A DNA stretch of 64,000 nucleotides. Source: Sycon ciliatum (taxonomy: Eukaryota > Porifera > Calcarea > Leucosolenida > Sycettidae). Below are positions 1 to 9,752 of the stretch, one piece after another. The notes under the pieces were generated by a model. It made no database searches. It saw only the letters and a list, made by a program, of their open reading frames with translations, and was not told the origin of the DNA. The position numbers and the translations under genes are program-made. Location: contig NC_088647.1 in the NCBI RefSeq assembly GCF_964019385.1, forward strand, positions 2,271,985 through 2,335,984, written 5' to 3'. Position 1 is the first letter of the stretch. The number at the start of each line of letters is the position of its first letter.

Positions 1-384
1 CGATGTTGCGGATGCCGTCTTCCGTGGAGCTTGCGATTCCAGTAACTTAGTTGCGAACGAAATCCAGAAGACGCTGTCGATGGGAGCTGGGATCAGGCTG
101 ATCATGGTGAGAGATACTGCATCAGCTCCGAAACCAACCAGTTCGATCGGTAATGACGGCAGCTCACTGTTCTCCGCCAGTGCACGAGTCGTAAATCCAA
201 GCCGCCGCCTGTTCTCCTTGTTCCTTGCAAACAGGAGATTCTGTACTACGTCGTGCTCACTAGGCACAGCGAAATCCTGGTTTTCGTGCTGCTTGATACT
301 CGCGATCAGCTGCCTGCGCTGGGGGTAACACCTAGTTCCTAGCGTACATCTACTCTTCTTCTTCGCAATTGAAAAAATCGCCAT
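1..384 (-). CDS. Partial open frame, unknown protein, runs off left edge
   Basis: Reading leftwards, an ATG in the context GACATGG (bases 384-382) opens a frame that stays open for 128 codons to the window edge, so the C-terminal part is missing. The same frame has no stop for about 39 codons upstream of the ATG, so an earlier start or exon is possible. The N-terminus is basic (KKKSR at residues 8-12, QRRQ at 22-25), followed by a charged stretch (FARNKENRRR at 52-61) and a more hydrophobic, Ile/Leu/Phe-rich stretch at about 80-115. I see no signal peptide and recognise no domain or motif. The open length is unlikely by chance in this AT-balanced DNA, but it could be an exon of a host gene or part of an uncatalogued transposon ORF. 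Confidence 0.45.
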   Translation of the reverse strand, partial: MAIFSIAKKKSRCTLGTRCYPQRRQLIASIKQHENQDFAVPSEHDVVQNLLFARNKENRRRLGFTTRALAENSELPSLPIELVGFGADAVSLTMISLIPAPIDSVFWISFATKLLESQAPRKTASATS

Positions 385-914
385 GTCGGAGGTGCTTTTA
401 GTCCTACTCGGCGCACTCAAATTTTGTTGCGCTGCTCTACCTTGCTTGAGAAAAACACCGTGATTCCGAAAGGTTTTTGGGTGCTGAAGCTGAAAATCTG
501 TTTAAGAATCCCCTTAGATTAAACTTGAAAATCGCCTTGAATTTCTTCTTTGACTGATCGCAATGGCCTAATTTTGTCCCGCGGCGACCAAAACCCCTAC
601 ATTGGACAGCTGAAAACCTCAGGAAGCCACTGGTGACTTCAAAAATCCTCCAAAACTTACCATATCCCAGCGCACTGGCCTAGAATGAACCGTCATCGCG
701 TGACCAAGCTTTTGTGTGTAGCGCGCGGAGAAAGTCCTCGAACCCAGTTGGCCAGATCCTGGATCCCTACCAACAAATACAATAAGTTGGTCATTTATCT
801 TGACCATGCAAGCGTTGGATTTTAGACACTGAAAGCTGACCATGGCCACAGCTGACCAACAAGACGTTTACATAGCAGCTGATCTTCTCTTTCAGAAGAT
901 TTCATGGCTAGCAA
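385..914. other. No feature recognised
   Basis: Apart from the possible upstream continuation of the left-edge frame, I see no coding frame of note, repeat partner or terminal inverted repeat in this stretch. Confidence 0.4.
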
Positions 915-1572
915 TCGAGGACATCTGAGAGTTGTAATTTTTGTACTTCTCCGAGGTGTGATTTTTGGCGTGCTGGGCCAAGCACAAGGAAGCCATCTGC
1001 AAAAAAACTGCAGAAAATGGTTGTTGTTTGATCCTTTGGTGTAATCTTTGTTTCTAGTCGAAGCTAGTTGCTGTTTGGAGCAGAAACGCTGAAATTGACT
1101 ATTTTCTGCATGTACTCATACATGTACTCATGTACTCGGGCATGTAGTCTCACTCGTATTTTAGCTCTTTTTCTGGAATGGATGCTGCTCTGCGCCCCTT
1201 GGTGAACATTTCCTGCGCTCGTGGAGCAGCTGAAAAGGACCACTGGTATGTCTGGTTCCTGGTTTGAAAGTGGAGAGTCGACTTTTGTGCCTTGAAAAAG
1301 GAGTAGAGAGCGATAAAGGTACGTCTGTGGCTGATTTTTGAGTGCTCCTCGTACATTTTTGATCGTGATAGAAATTCTCAGACCAAAGTCAGCACGATGA
1401 TGGCCGTACAGTTTTCTTGTGGATTTTTTAGTTGTTTCATCTCGTATCTATGTCAGTATCGTGATGGTGAAGTGGAGAGGGTGATTTTCTTCCTCTAGGC
1501 TTCGTTCGGCCGACTTTGGTTCGTCCTCGTTGAAAAGTGATCCTGAAAAAAAGGTCGATTCGCAAAAATTAT
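915..1572 (-). repeat. Dispersed repeat, inverted copy of 24727-25387
   Basis: The reverse complement of this stretch matches 24727-25387 almost base for base over about 650 bp, with scattered substitutions and small indels. Neither copy holds a convincing ORF. No terminal repeats are visible at the ends where similarity stops, so the element type is unknown; it may be an internal piece of a larger transposon. Confidence 0.75.
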
Positions 1573-1729
1573 GTTGATTTTGAATGTACGTGATGACATG
1601 CGATTGCTGGCTATGATTATTTTTGCTTTGTTTTGGTCCGGTGTTATTCATTCTATTCAGTCGTCCCGAGCAAAGCTAATTCACACTGAGAACTGATGGT
1701 GAGACGCGTTGTTACTAACAGGTGGACTT

Positions 1730-2190
1730 CACTGCAGGGCATAGCTTAAGGATTTCATTTAGCCCGGACAAATGTCCTTCCGTTTTGAAATCTGTCCGGA
1801 CATGCCCGGACATTTTCCACAACACATTTTCAGGGTGTTTCTTCTTTTTTTTCGTAGTAGTACTGAAGTATATTCACAATGACTCATTATGTGGACGTAT
1901 CTGAATTGACTGTAGCAACAACGCGTTGCTACAGGCGGATCAAGTAAATAATATAGTGAAGTCTACACCTGAGACGACGGTATACGTGTTAGTTGTACGA
2001 CATGCAAGTGGCATTTGGCACGAAGCTCCGAAGAAAGCCCAACTCTGCATAAAAAGGTCGAAAGGTCCCTGCTCTTTTTTTTACTTTTTTGACCGGACAC
2101 TATGTTCGGTGAAATTGAAAACGTCCAGTCAGTGGCCGAAAATGGCCGGAAAATGTCCGATGTCCGGCCGTTAATCTATGCCCTGCACTG
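1730..2190. mobile_element. MITE with CASTGCAGGGCATAG ends
   Basis: The ends are inverted copies (CACTGCAGGGCATAG on the left, CTATGCCCTGCACTG on the right). They are followed inwards by inverted, CCGGACA-rich subterminal motifs at about 1765-1820 and 2093-2170. Length about 460 bp, no ORF. The end sequence resembles hAT-type MITEs, but the flanking 8 bp match only partly (GTGGACTT against TAGACTGG), so the superfamily is tentative. Confidence 0.6.
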
Positions 2191-2442
2191 TAGACTGGCT
2201 TTGCAGATTGGAATAGCATAAGTTTTACTACTTCCCCTCTTTCATGTGCTCTGGAGAAGCTCACGACAAGAGTTTGAAGTGACTTGGGCAAGTTTTCAAG
2301 TGCTCAAACACCACAATTTGCATTGCTGCAAGGTTCGACGTGATGCTAGTCTGTCAACATCAAACTTCTGTTGCTAGTAATAAGCAATCTGCGAGCGAAG
2401 TTTCAACTTGAGGGATTGACAGTTTGAAATACACCAAAATAG

Positions 2443-2942
2443 CAGGGGCGTAGCACCCGCTACGACTACAACCATGGCCGTACCACTTTTCGAAAAGTGT
2501 GGTCCGGAACGTGCAAAACCGTAATACCAAAAATCAGGATCCATCGATGCATATGCGCATCAGACTGACCTTTTTCTAGACTCGTCTACGTAGATCTACT
2601 CGTAGATCTGTTATGCATCTGCAGTCGTAGATCTACTGAGTAGATCTACTGTACTCGACTGCACACGTACACTGCGCCAGAAGTGTGCCAGAAGTTCCCA
2701 GAACGCAGGATTTTGTGTCTTTTTTACAAAATTTTCCCGCGGGAGGTCCGGGTCCCCCGGACCTTTGAATTCGGATAGCTCAACAGTACAGAAGTACAAC
2801 TACAACGAGTACCGAATAGAAGGCCCCGAGAACGGGAAACCAAAAAAACAAAACAAAAAACAAAAAAAACCTCCCTCCAACACGGCCTTCGGCCGCACCA
2901 ACCTTCGGCCGTACCACTTCCAAAACCCCTCCTACGCCCCTG
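2443..2942. mobile_element. hAT-like MITE, CAGGGGCGTAG ends
   Basis: A perfect 11-bp inverted repeat, CAGGGGCGTAG and CTACGCCCCTG, bounds a 500-bp noncoding element. CAGGGGCG-type termini are common in hAT MITEs of animals. Inside lie a run of TAGATCTAC-type repeats (2580-2655) and an A-rich tract (2838-2870). A clean 8-bp target duplication is not visible. Confidence 0.6.
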
Positions 2943-3909
2943 AATAGAAAATAGATCTTTGGAACTTACCGGAGCCAACACTTGGCAGTGGTTTTGTCAG
3001 CCAGAGTACAACCGGTGCTTGGAAAGTCGCTTATACAATAGTAGCTTTGCAGTACATTTGACCCCGCCGCTTGGTAGTGCAACAACTTACTAAGTAAGGT
3101 AGCTGATAATGGCAGCGTGCTTGCCGTCGGAATCTAGAAGTCCGTCACTCGCGTAGGGGCTACAGCAAGGCAGTCACTCAGTCACTCAGCCAGGCCATCC
3201 AGAGCACGAGTCAAAGGTAGTTAGGCAAAAACGGAGGACGGTGGATTCACCTGTGACAGAAACGAAGGAGAAAGCAAACATTGAGAATTCGTGTTCCGCT
3301 CCGGTACATCCACACACAGAACACTACACTTGGGAGAAACTACCTTGCAAGACGGCCACCATTCACAGTCCAGCAGATACAGTTTCGCAAGACGGAGTTA
3401 TTTGGACTGTCGAACAGACTCACCAATGGCCACCCACAAAGTAAAAAGTCAAATACTTCAGTCAACACTAACGCACTGCACTTACCACGAAATGTACACG
3501 CCATCTTCACAGAACTCTCAAGTCACCTCACAACAACAGAGGAAGCCGAGCGACTGAGCCGCTGAATTGTGAAACCAGCTGCGAACTGACGGCCCTGCAA
3601 TGTCGAAACAGTAGAATAGTCTGTACGAGTTCCTCCTCGAGCGTCGCTTCCTGTCTACCTCGAATGGATGCACATCACTGGTGTCGAAGAGAAAGCAGGT
3701 ACCGTAGGCGATAACACGGCCAGTAGACTGGTTCCCTTTCTGCCATTCCGTCTCCCTTTCTTCAACCACCGAGCGTTACTGCCGTTAGTCGAAGTGTGAA
3801 TACAAACTTCACCCGCGCTGCGCCACTTCACTAGGTCGGAGACGTAGTGCTAAACTTTGCAGTTGTGTAGACTGCGAACGAGCTGCGTTGTACAGTCAGT
3901 GTAATAATA
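2943..3909. other. No feature recognised
   Basis: About 970 bp with no convincing exon, repeat partner in the window or inverted termini. Short overlapping open frames near 3240-3565 have no recognisable content. Confidence 0.4.
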
Positions 3910-4173
3910 CCTGGTTCACACTTACTTGGCCGATTTTCCGGCCGATGCTTCAACACCGATTCCGACAAGAAATCCACCGACCGTGTCGGATGAGCTGTTG
4001 CGTAGCCGAGGTTGCACTGACCGGTTGGCGGCGGCTAGCCGGGGTCAACGACATGAACGGCTTCGGTATCAGACTGCCACCATAACACCTAAAACTAGTG
4101 CGACGAGAAAATCGCCTCAGATCTGTCGGAAACCATGTCGGCCGGAAAATCGGCCTACAAAATGTGAAACAGG
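3910..4173. mobile_element. MITE with GGCCGATTTTCCGGCC termini
   Basis: The ends read CCTGGTTCACACTT and AAATGTGAAACAGG and run inwards into a shared inverted block, GGCCGATTTTCCGGCCGA (about 3929-3946) against TCGGCCGGAAAATCGGCC (about 4138-4155). Length 264 bp, noncoding. Confidence 0.6.
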
Positions 4174-4459
4174 CATAAGACATGTAGGCTGTAGCTACAT
4201 TGCTAGCTGTCTCTACTTTGTAGCGTCTGTTCACATGGTTCACACACGTAGACTCTACACGTAGACTCTACACGTAGGTCTACACGTGGGGCACAGCAGC
4301 TAGCTGTACTAGCTGTACTGTAGTATAGTAGACGTCGTTACAGACACTACGCGTCCCAGCTCCAGTGTACACGTAGATGTAACTAGTAGATCTACGGGGG
4401 AAATAGATTTTTTTTAACTAAAACTTTCTACACGAGCTACATGTATACAGCCAATACTA
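4174..4459. repeat. Short ACACGTAGACTCT tandem repeat and spacer
   Basis: At 4243-4290 a 14-bp unit (ACACGTAGACTCTA) is repeated about three times. The rest of the stretch is rich in GTAG/CTAC motifs and shows nothing else. Confidence 0.5.
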
Positions 4460-5009
4460 ACCCTTTCCCAAAGATGCCATAGTTTTTCGCACCGTATGCT
4501 TTTCGCAACCGTGCCAAAACAAGTGCTAGTTGCTGAAATCGCATCCATATTTTCAGAAAAAGCTCAAAAGTTGCCAATGTCGCAACTCAAAATTGGAGAG
4601 TTCTTGTGCAAAACCTACAAAACAGGGAGCAGAAATGCAGCGACGCTACGACAGCAAACTCGTACACCCCTTCCTGCTGTGGCACCACTTTACACATTGC
4701 CAGTAGCCTGTTGCATGTGTCCTACATGTTGTACATGTACATCATTACAGTGCACGGAAAAGGGAATGCACATATTTATCGTAACTACCGTTGATCTACT
4801 GTTTCTCAGAAATGAGCCTGAAGGCAAGCGAGAAATGAGCCAGCAAGAGTATGCATTTGTCCAACAATGCAATATGTAGTGCCATGGGGCCAATTGCGCC
4901 AAGGTTGCGGAGAAGTTGCGAAATAGCTCCGGAAAATGAAGAAAGTTGCGATTTCTTCCTAAACAACGAAAAGTTCCGAAAAAAGTGGCGAGCATCTTTG
5001 GGAAAGGGC
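4460..5009. mobile_element. MITE with CCCTTTCCCAAAGATG termini, TA flanks
   Basis: CCCTTTCCCAAAGATG on the left mirrors CATCTTTGGGAAAGGG on the right. TA lies immediately outside both ends, as expected for a Tc1/mariner-type insertion. About 550 bp with no transposase. Confidence 0.6.
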
Positions 5010-5214
5010 TAGCCAGTACAGGGCCAATAAAATACATGTACAAAGGTAGCCCTTGGCGGACTATGCTGGTGTTAGGTACATAATTTCCGCCATAATCTTC
5101 GGATTTTGTCAGAAATTGTCTCTGTGAAGACATCACCAGACAAGGGAAAATAGTGAAGGACATGTACATGCGGATCAAAGCCAAAGAAGAAACTGCGGTA
5201 TGCCACCCTCAGAT

Positions 5215-5440
5215 TTACCTTTGAAAATTCAGTTATCATGTTCAACTGTCTTCAGAATCGTCATACTCGTCCAACTGATGTCACCCTCGCCCTCTCCCGT
5301 AGCTCCACCTCTCCTTCCAGCATGACCAAACATCAACTGAATTGTTTTAAATTATTAGAGCAATATCCATAGCCTTTGCAGTCATGGCTGCTAAAATCCA
5401 GAGCCAGCTCATGACTTCGTAGCCTGCATTATTACATGTA
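5215..5440 (-). repeat. Dispersed repeat, inverted copy of 56065-56310
   Basis: The reverse complement of 56065-56310 matches this stretch, including the shared runs ATCATGTTCAACTGTCTTC and GAGCAATATCCATAGCCT. Several indels separate the copies. No ORF; family unknown. Confidence 0.65.
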
Positions 5441-6039
5441 CGCGGACTACCCATCACTATTTCGTCCGCCCCAGGATACATCAAACTAATTCGGCAATGA
5501 AATGGATGATGGTGCTGCGGATGATGGTGATGGTGAGTTGGATGGAGATGATGATCGTCAGAAGTCTGCTGTGTTTTGCATTTGTTATCTCACCCTAACC
5601 TTAGGGCTACTGGCGTTTGGAAGTGTACAATGATTTTCTGCTTTTCTGTGTTTTGTCGTGCACGTTATCCCCGTCAGTTGAAGGTTCTTGAAGCTGTGTG
5701 TATTCGTTTGCGTAAGCCTGTGCTCTGTTAACAAAAGAAGCATGTTGCTGCGCTTAAATAATTGTTTTGTTTTAAAGTCCTTCCCCGTAGCCAAAAGCAG
5801 GGGATTGTGATAATTATTGTTCTCATGCCTGGATTTCGAGATTGTTTGAACCGGAACGTGTTTGATCTATGACCGTGGTATACGGGCCTAGCCGTGAGAG
5901 ACGCCTGTGGACTTTCCAGATTGCCTGTTGAGCACGAATCTCTTCCGTTCCAGTAGGATGTGGAACTGATGTACCATGATGTACCGGTAGCTGGTGGCTA
6001 GTAGTCAGGTAAAAGTACATGACAGCAAGCACAAACAAA
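5441..6039. other. No feature recognised
   Basis: Contains a short GATGGTG-type simple stretch (5507-5550) and otherwise nothing I can assign. Confidence 0.35.
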
Positions 6040-6044
6040 GCCAT

Positions 6045-6215
6045 TACGCAAATCCGAAACGATGATATTCAAGGAGTAAATGTTTGTTTAGAAAATGAAA
6101 TCATGGAGAGCCATGATGGAGACGGCACGTAAGCGAAGTGAATATCAAACAGTTGAAGAGGATCCACAGTTTCTCCTTGTGCCGCCTGCCAGGCTCTAGC
6201 GATACTGTCCGCGCC
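6045..6215 (+). repeat. Dispersed repeat shared with 21195-21365
   Basis: About 150 bp match 21195-21365, with shared runs AAATCATGGAGAGCCATG and GTGAATATCAAACAG. The second copy lies just upstream of the Penelope relic at 21295-22043, so both may be parts of one retroelement family. Here a short open frame starts ATGATGGAGACG and runs 28 codons; the copy at 21 kb differs by indels. Confidence 0.5.
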
Positions 6216-6299
6216 AAAGCCTCGCAAATCCCTGCGATGCAGGATCAATTATTTGATCCTCCGAGCAGGGCAGAGTCATTGACTGTTCACTGAGGCTGC

Positions 6300-6725
6300 T
6301 GCTGTTGTCGCTGCTGTCGCTGCTGTCGCTTCTGTCGCTGCTGCCGCTGCCGCTGTCGTTGTCGTTGTTGTTGTTGTTGTTCCTGCTGCTGCTGCTGCTG
6401 CTACTGTTCTTGCTCCCACTGCTGTTGTTGCTGTTGCTACTACTGTTCTTGCTCCCACTGCTGTTGTTGCTGTTACTGCTACTGTTCTTGCTCACACTGC
6501 TGTTGTTGCTGTTGCTACTACTGTTCTTGCTCCCACTGCTGTTGCTGCTGCTGCTGCTACTGTTCTTGCTCCCACTGCTGCTGCTGCTGCTACTGTTCCT
6601 GCTCCCACTGCTGCTGCTGCTGCTACTGTTCTTGCTCCCACTGCTGTTGTTGCTACTGTTCTTGCTTGCACTGCTGTTGTTGCTACTGTTCTTGCTCCCA
6701 CTGCTGTTGTTGCTGTTGCTATTGT
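6300..6725. repeat. CTG/CAG-type minisatellite, 24-42 bp units
   Basis: Units of the form CTGTTCTTGCTCCCACTGCTG, extended by varying numbers of CTG/TTG triplets, are repeated more than ten times. On the minus strand the Gln frame is interrupted by TAG in nearly every unit. The frame that stays open would encode only Ser/Asn/Gly/Lys (NSSGSKNSS) for 188 codons. Triplet-based repeats keep all frames in phase, so the open frames are not evidence of coding. The base pattern resembles the Gln-rich exons of blocks A and B, so this may be a decayed relative lying just downstream of the block A gene. Confidence 0.8.
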
Positions 6726-6769
6726 CGTATCTGATCGGCCGGGCCTGTAGCCGGGTAGACATGAACTAA

Positions 6770-7042
6770 CTTACGAAACCAGTAATCCATGCAATGGTGA
6801 ACATTTTGAGAGAGTCCACAGACAAAATTACCCTTACTCACGCACGCACACATATCTAGACATACTTTCACAGCCTCACTCAGACATAGACACATCACAT
6901 ACACTCACGCCAGTGTCCAGGTTTACCCATGTCTTCCAAGAAGATACCTTACTCCAAGTCTGACCAAGACACGATAAGAGAGACTAAACAACCAAGAGAG
7001 AGAGAGAAAGCTGCCGCCTCAAATTCCTGGGGCTGTACATAT
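6770..7042. other. No feature recognised
   Basis: Left flank of duplication block A. Contains a GAGA-rich patch (6993-7010) but no feature. Confidence 0.3.
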
Positions 7043-7428
7043 AATCACACCCTAAGACACAGAGAGAGAGTACATCTGGCAAGTTCGCTCTTGATTGCTG
7101 GGCATACCAGCCCAAACTGAAAAAGCCACAAACGCCAACTAGTAGTAGTTGATGCGTATCACTACTATGTCGCAGTACCAGGATAGCACTACTCTCCTTA
7201 TCATGCCACAAAGGTCAGTGTCTATCTACCGTGCAATACCTTGCAATAAATGCATAAGAGCCAACGTTACCAAGTAAGATTTAATCAGCTGAGGCCAGAA
7301 AGGAAGATATTAAATAATACAAAGTCCGTTTGTGGAAGATAACTGAATGAAAGACAACACAAGTAAGTTACTGCAATCTAGCCACGTGGAGACACAACAC
7401 CCACGTGCCCATAGTAGGGAACGGCACA

Positions 7429-7503
7429 TCATTGATATTGAGCACCCTGGATAGCCTTATGGCTCCTCTGCCGCAGCCGCTGGTATTCCTCAGTTGTTGA
7501 AAC
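7429..7503 (-). CDS. Terminal exon of block A Gln-rich gene
   Basis: Reading leftwards, the acceptor is TGTTAAAGCAG before base 7503. Then come 24 codons beginning V-S-T-T-E-E-Y-Q-R-L-R-Q and ending A-Q-Y-Q, with stop TGA at 7431-7429. The start is homologous to the long Gln-rich exons (I-L-T-P-E-Q-H-Q-W-W-Q at 17040), and about 100 bp of upstream intron also aligns between the two, which supports the splice border. The block B copy (36118-36192) keeps the acceptor, all 24 codons and the stop, with Tyr changed to Asn near the end. The protein family is not recognised. Intron phase is 0, as at the other exons of this gene. Real splicing is inferred, not shown. Confidence 0.45.
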   Translation of the reverse strand, partial: VSTTEEYQRLRQRSHKAIQGAQYQ

Positions 7504-7558
7504 CTGCTTTAACACAATAAAACAACACACAGTCACACGTTGTTGATGTTTTGTGTTT

Positions 7559-7562
7559 TTAA
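7559..7562. other. Empty TTAA target site (filled in block B)
   Basis: This TTAA is the uninterrupted counterpart of the site that holds the piggyBac-like MITE at 36252-36729 in block B; the sequence on both sides matches. Confidence 0.8.
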
Positions 7563-7636
7563 GTAGACAGACATTGTCCTATAAACAGTCAAACATCTGC
7601 TAGTAGAAGGGAGTCGAACTCATGATCTAGTCATAT

Positions 7637-7670
7637 CCGCAAGAGTAGATAAACAAGAGTGTGCAACTAG
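7637..7670. mobile_element. Residual end of CAAGAGTAGATAAAC MITE
   Basis: Block A keeps only about 30 bp of the terminal repeat of the MITE that is whole at 36811-37115. It is followed by a direct repeat of the left flank (CGAACTCATGATCTAGTC), which suggests that recombination removed the rest. Confidence 0.55.
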
Positions 7671-7738
7671 CGCATGAGTTCGACCCATGAGTCGAACTCA
7701 TGATCTAGTCATATCTAAAATTATGACTCAGGCTTCTG

Positions 7739-7798
7739 CACCTGGTACCCTCTGTTTCTCAATCATGGTCTTAGACCATCCCACTATGCCTGCCTGCA
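7739..7798 (-). mobile_element. tRNA-SINE head fragment
   Basis: Matches the tRNA-like head of the SINE family (for example 61769-62076), minus strand. The B box GGTTCAAGTCC is cut off here at the edge of the fragment. The block B copy at 37681-38042 is far longer, so the body was deleted from A or added to B. Confidence 0.65.
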
Positions 7799-7874
7799 GA
7801 TGCCTTCAGACCTGCAGACCCTTAAAAGGCTGAAGATAGCCACAAGAAAACGTTCAACCCTCGCTACATTACCT

Positions 7875-7927
7875 TGTGTGTGTGTGTGTGTGTGTGTGTG
7901 CGTGCGTGCGTACTTGCGTGCATGCGC

Positions 7928-7966
<39 letters not shown>
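7875..7966. repeat. (TG)n microsatellite
   Basis: Two TG runs are separated by CGTGCGTGCGTACTTGCG. The block B counterpart is at 38111-38184. It lies in the intron just downstream of the microexon donor on the minus strand. Confidence 0.95.
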
Positions 7967-7967
<1 letters not shown>

Positions 7968-8028
7968 ACATGACGGCACAGTTAATTATTTCTATAGCGC
8001 TATTAAGTATACGAAAAATCAGTCTTAC

Positions 8029-8070
8029 TTGCAGCCCCCGTCGGTGCTCCGGTTGGCCATCCTGGCTCAC
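8029..8070 (-). CDS. Candidate 42-nt microexon of block A gene
   Basis: Between an acceptor GTAGCAGTAG (after TTCTTCC-type pyrimidines) and a donor CAA|GTAAGAC lie 14 codons: V-S-Q-D-G-Q-P-E-H-R-R-G-L-Q. The last codons and the donor match the ends of the second Gln-rich exons (D-G-R-S-W-L-Q and D-D-L-S-C-L-Q, then GTAAGAC), so this looks like a reduced member of the same exon family. Block B keeps it at 38246-38287 with one change (first residue Glu). It is phase 0 at both ends. So short an exon is hard to prove from sequence. Confidence 0.35.
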
Positions 8071-8331
8071 CTACTGCTACATAGTGGTAGTAGAATTGCG
8101 TTCAATACAAGGAAAGAAGGAAGAACACCAAACATACAAGAGATGAAACTCGGCGATGCAATCAAAATCAAAAATTGAAATAGTGTTATCCAAAGAAACT
8201 CTATGTGGACATATCAAGGTTGTGAAAAGAATCAACTCAAACCCTAGACGAATACTTTGAAAAGTGTGAAGTGCACATGAATGGTTCACGCTGAGACTTT
8301 GGCACGCCAAGAAAAACAATATAATTATTGA

Positions 8332-8388
8332 TAGAAGTAAAAAGGAAACAATACCGGCGAAAACGGTATTGTTTACTTTTTACTTCTA
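8332..8388. other. Conserved hairpin
   Basis: TAGAAGTAAAAAGGAAACAA and its near-complement TTGTTTACTTTTTACTTCTA flank a short CCGGCGAAAACGG loop region. The block B copy (38713-38770) has the same hairpin with one arm substitution. It may be a tiny MITE or a local palindrome. Confidence 0.7.
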
Positions 8389-8464
8389 AGACATGATGGA
8401 CGATAGAGGCCAGCTAGCTGTCTGCAAGGAAAGAAAAATTCTCTTAGCGAATATAGTACAAATA

Positions 8465-9175
8465 CAGTCAACTTTGCGAATAACGACATTCGGCGGGCAT
8501 CAGAAAAGTGTCCTTATTCGCGAAGTGTCCTTATATCCGAAGTCCCATTTGAATGTATGTGAACCCATATTTGGTATAGTATGACATGCATATCGAAATG
8601 AAGCTCTTTTCATGCTCTACGTCAAATTGTACTTTATTTTTATATTGCAATTGAAAGGAACTATAAAGTCAATATCCAAGGGAAATAAATAGAAAAAATA
8701 GCCTTTTTGAGCCATCTACAGGGACATAATATTATAGTATTACGTACATTGTCATGTACATGTATGATGATTAATGTACAATTACATGTACATGTAGTTG
8801 TGTACAGTCATGTAGTTGTGCTGATCACTCCAACTATTTTTGAAGCGAAATAAAAAAGAAAGAAAGAACCCCCCCCCCCCCTTGGCTGTATTCTTCTTGT
8901 ATGTGTGCCTTATCCATCGCCACGGGCTCTGGTACTTCTGCATGACAGGTACTTGAAATAGCTGTCAAAAACCCAGCAAGTCGTTATTCAAGCAGTGAAT
9001 ATGACCTCGGGGCACTAAAAGCATGTCGCTATTCGCGAATTGTCGTTATTCAGATAGTCGTTATATCCGAAGTTTAATGTATACAGTTAGATGGGACTTT
9101 GCTCTGGGCATGGAAATTCTGTCGTTATTCACGAATTGTCGTTATATCCCAAGTCGTCATGAGCGAAGTTGACTG
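8465..9175. mobile_element. 711-bp TA MITE, CAGTCAACTT ends, block A only
   Basis: CAGTCAACTTTGCGAATAAC on the left mirrors CGAAGTTGACTG on the right, with TA on both sides (8463-8464, 9176-9177). Block B has a single TA at the same place (about 38847), an exact empty site. Subterminal repeats of GTCGTTATTCGCGAATTGTC type occur several times inside, a layout typical of Tc1/mariner-derived MITEs. It carries no ORF and includes a C-run at 8869-8882. Confidence 0.85.
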
Positions 9176-9402
9176 TACAAGCTACATTTGCAACAGTTAC
9201 AATTTAAACTTCTCGATTTTTACATCTGCTTGAAGACATTCAAGTGTGTACTGGAACCTGATGCCACCGGAACACAAAGCGTCTTCCATCACCAACAAAG
9301 ACAAGAGCAAATGATTTTTACGATTAGTTGAAACCGTAGTAGTTATGTTAAAGATTATGAATATAATTTCAAATTTGGACTTCACGGAGAATTTCAAAGT
9401 AT

Positions 9403-9545
9403 TAGGAAATTAGAGGCTACATGCCACGTGCTGCTCTGTCCCGGTGGTGTGACTGATGATTTTCTCTTTCTTTCATATCTGGCTTGCAAGTGTTGAGTTT
9501 CGGAGAGAAAAGAGCAGTACGTGGCATGTGGCCTCTAATTTCGTA
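9403..9545. repeat. Palindromic repeat, both blocks
   Basis: AAATTAGAGGCTACATGCCA and its complement TGGCATGTGGCCTCTAATTT form arms of about 35 bp around an 80-bp centre. It is also present at 39071-39224, so it predates the A/B duplication. Confidence 0.65.
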
Positions 9546-9595
9546 ATATTATTAATGTACGAAATAGAGGTTGCGACTTCGGCGATGATTTTGTT

Positions 9596-9695
9596 TAGGA
9601 ATGGGTTTGCTCCCACACTATTCCACGAGAAGTCAATTGTCAGGTCAACTCGGCGGAATAGCGCGAGCTCCAGTGTGGGAGCAAGCCCATTCCTA
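9596..9695. repeat. Short inverted repeat
   Basis: TAGGAATGGGTTTGCTCCCA mirrors TGGGAGCAAGCCCATTCCTA with a centre of about 60 bp. It lies between the shared 9403-9545 palindrome and the long palindrome at 9753 and is absent from block B. Confidence 0.75.
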
Positions 9696-9752
9696 ATTAT
9701 TGATGTACTTCAAAGTGAACTTAGAAGTTGCAACTTCGGCGGTATTAGTCAT

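Noticed and set aside
6305-6769. Long Leu-rich plus-strand frame and Ser/Asn minus-strand frame
   Set aside because: Triplet-based minisatellite keeps several frames open by construction; the residues follow the repeat and nothing else.
7874-8146. Cys/Val-rich ORF over the (TG)n repeat
   Set aside because: Dinucleotide repeat translation only.
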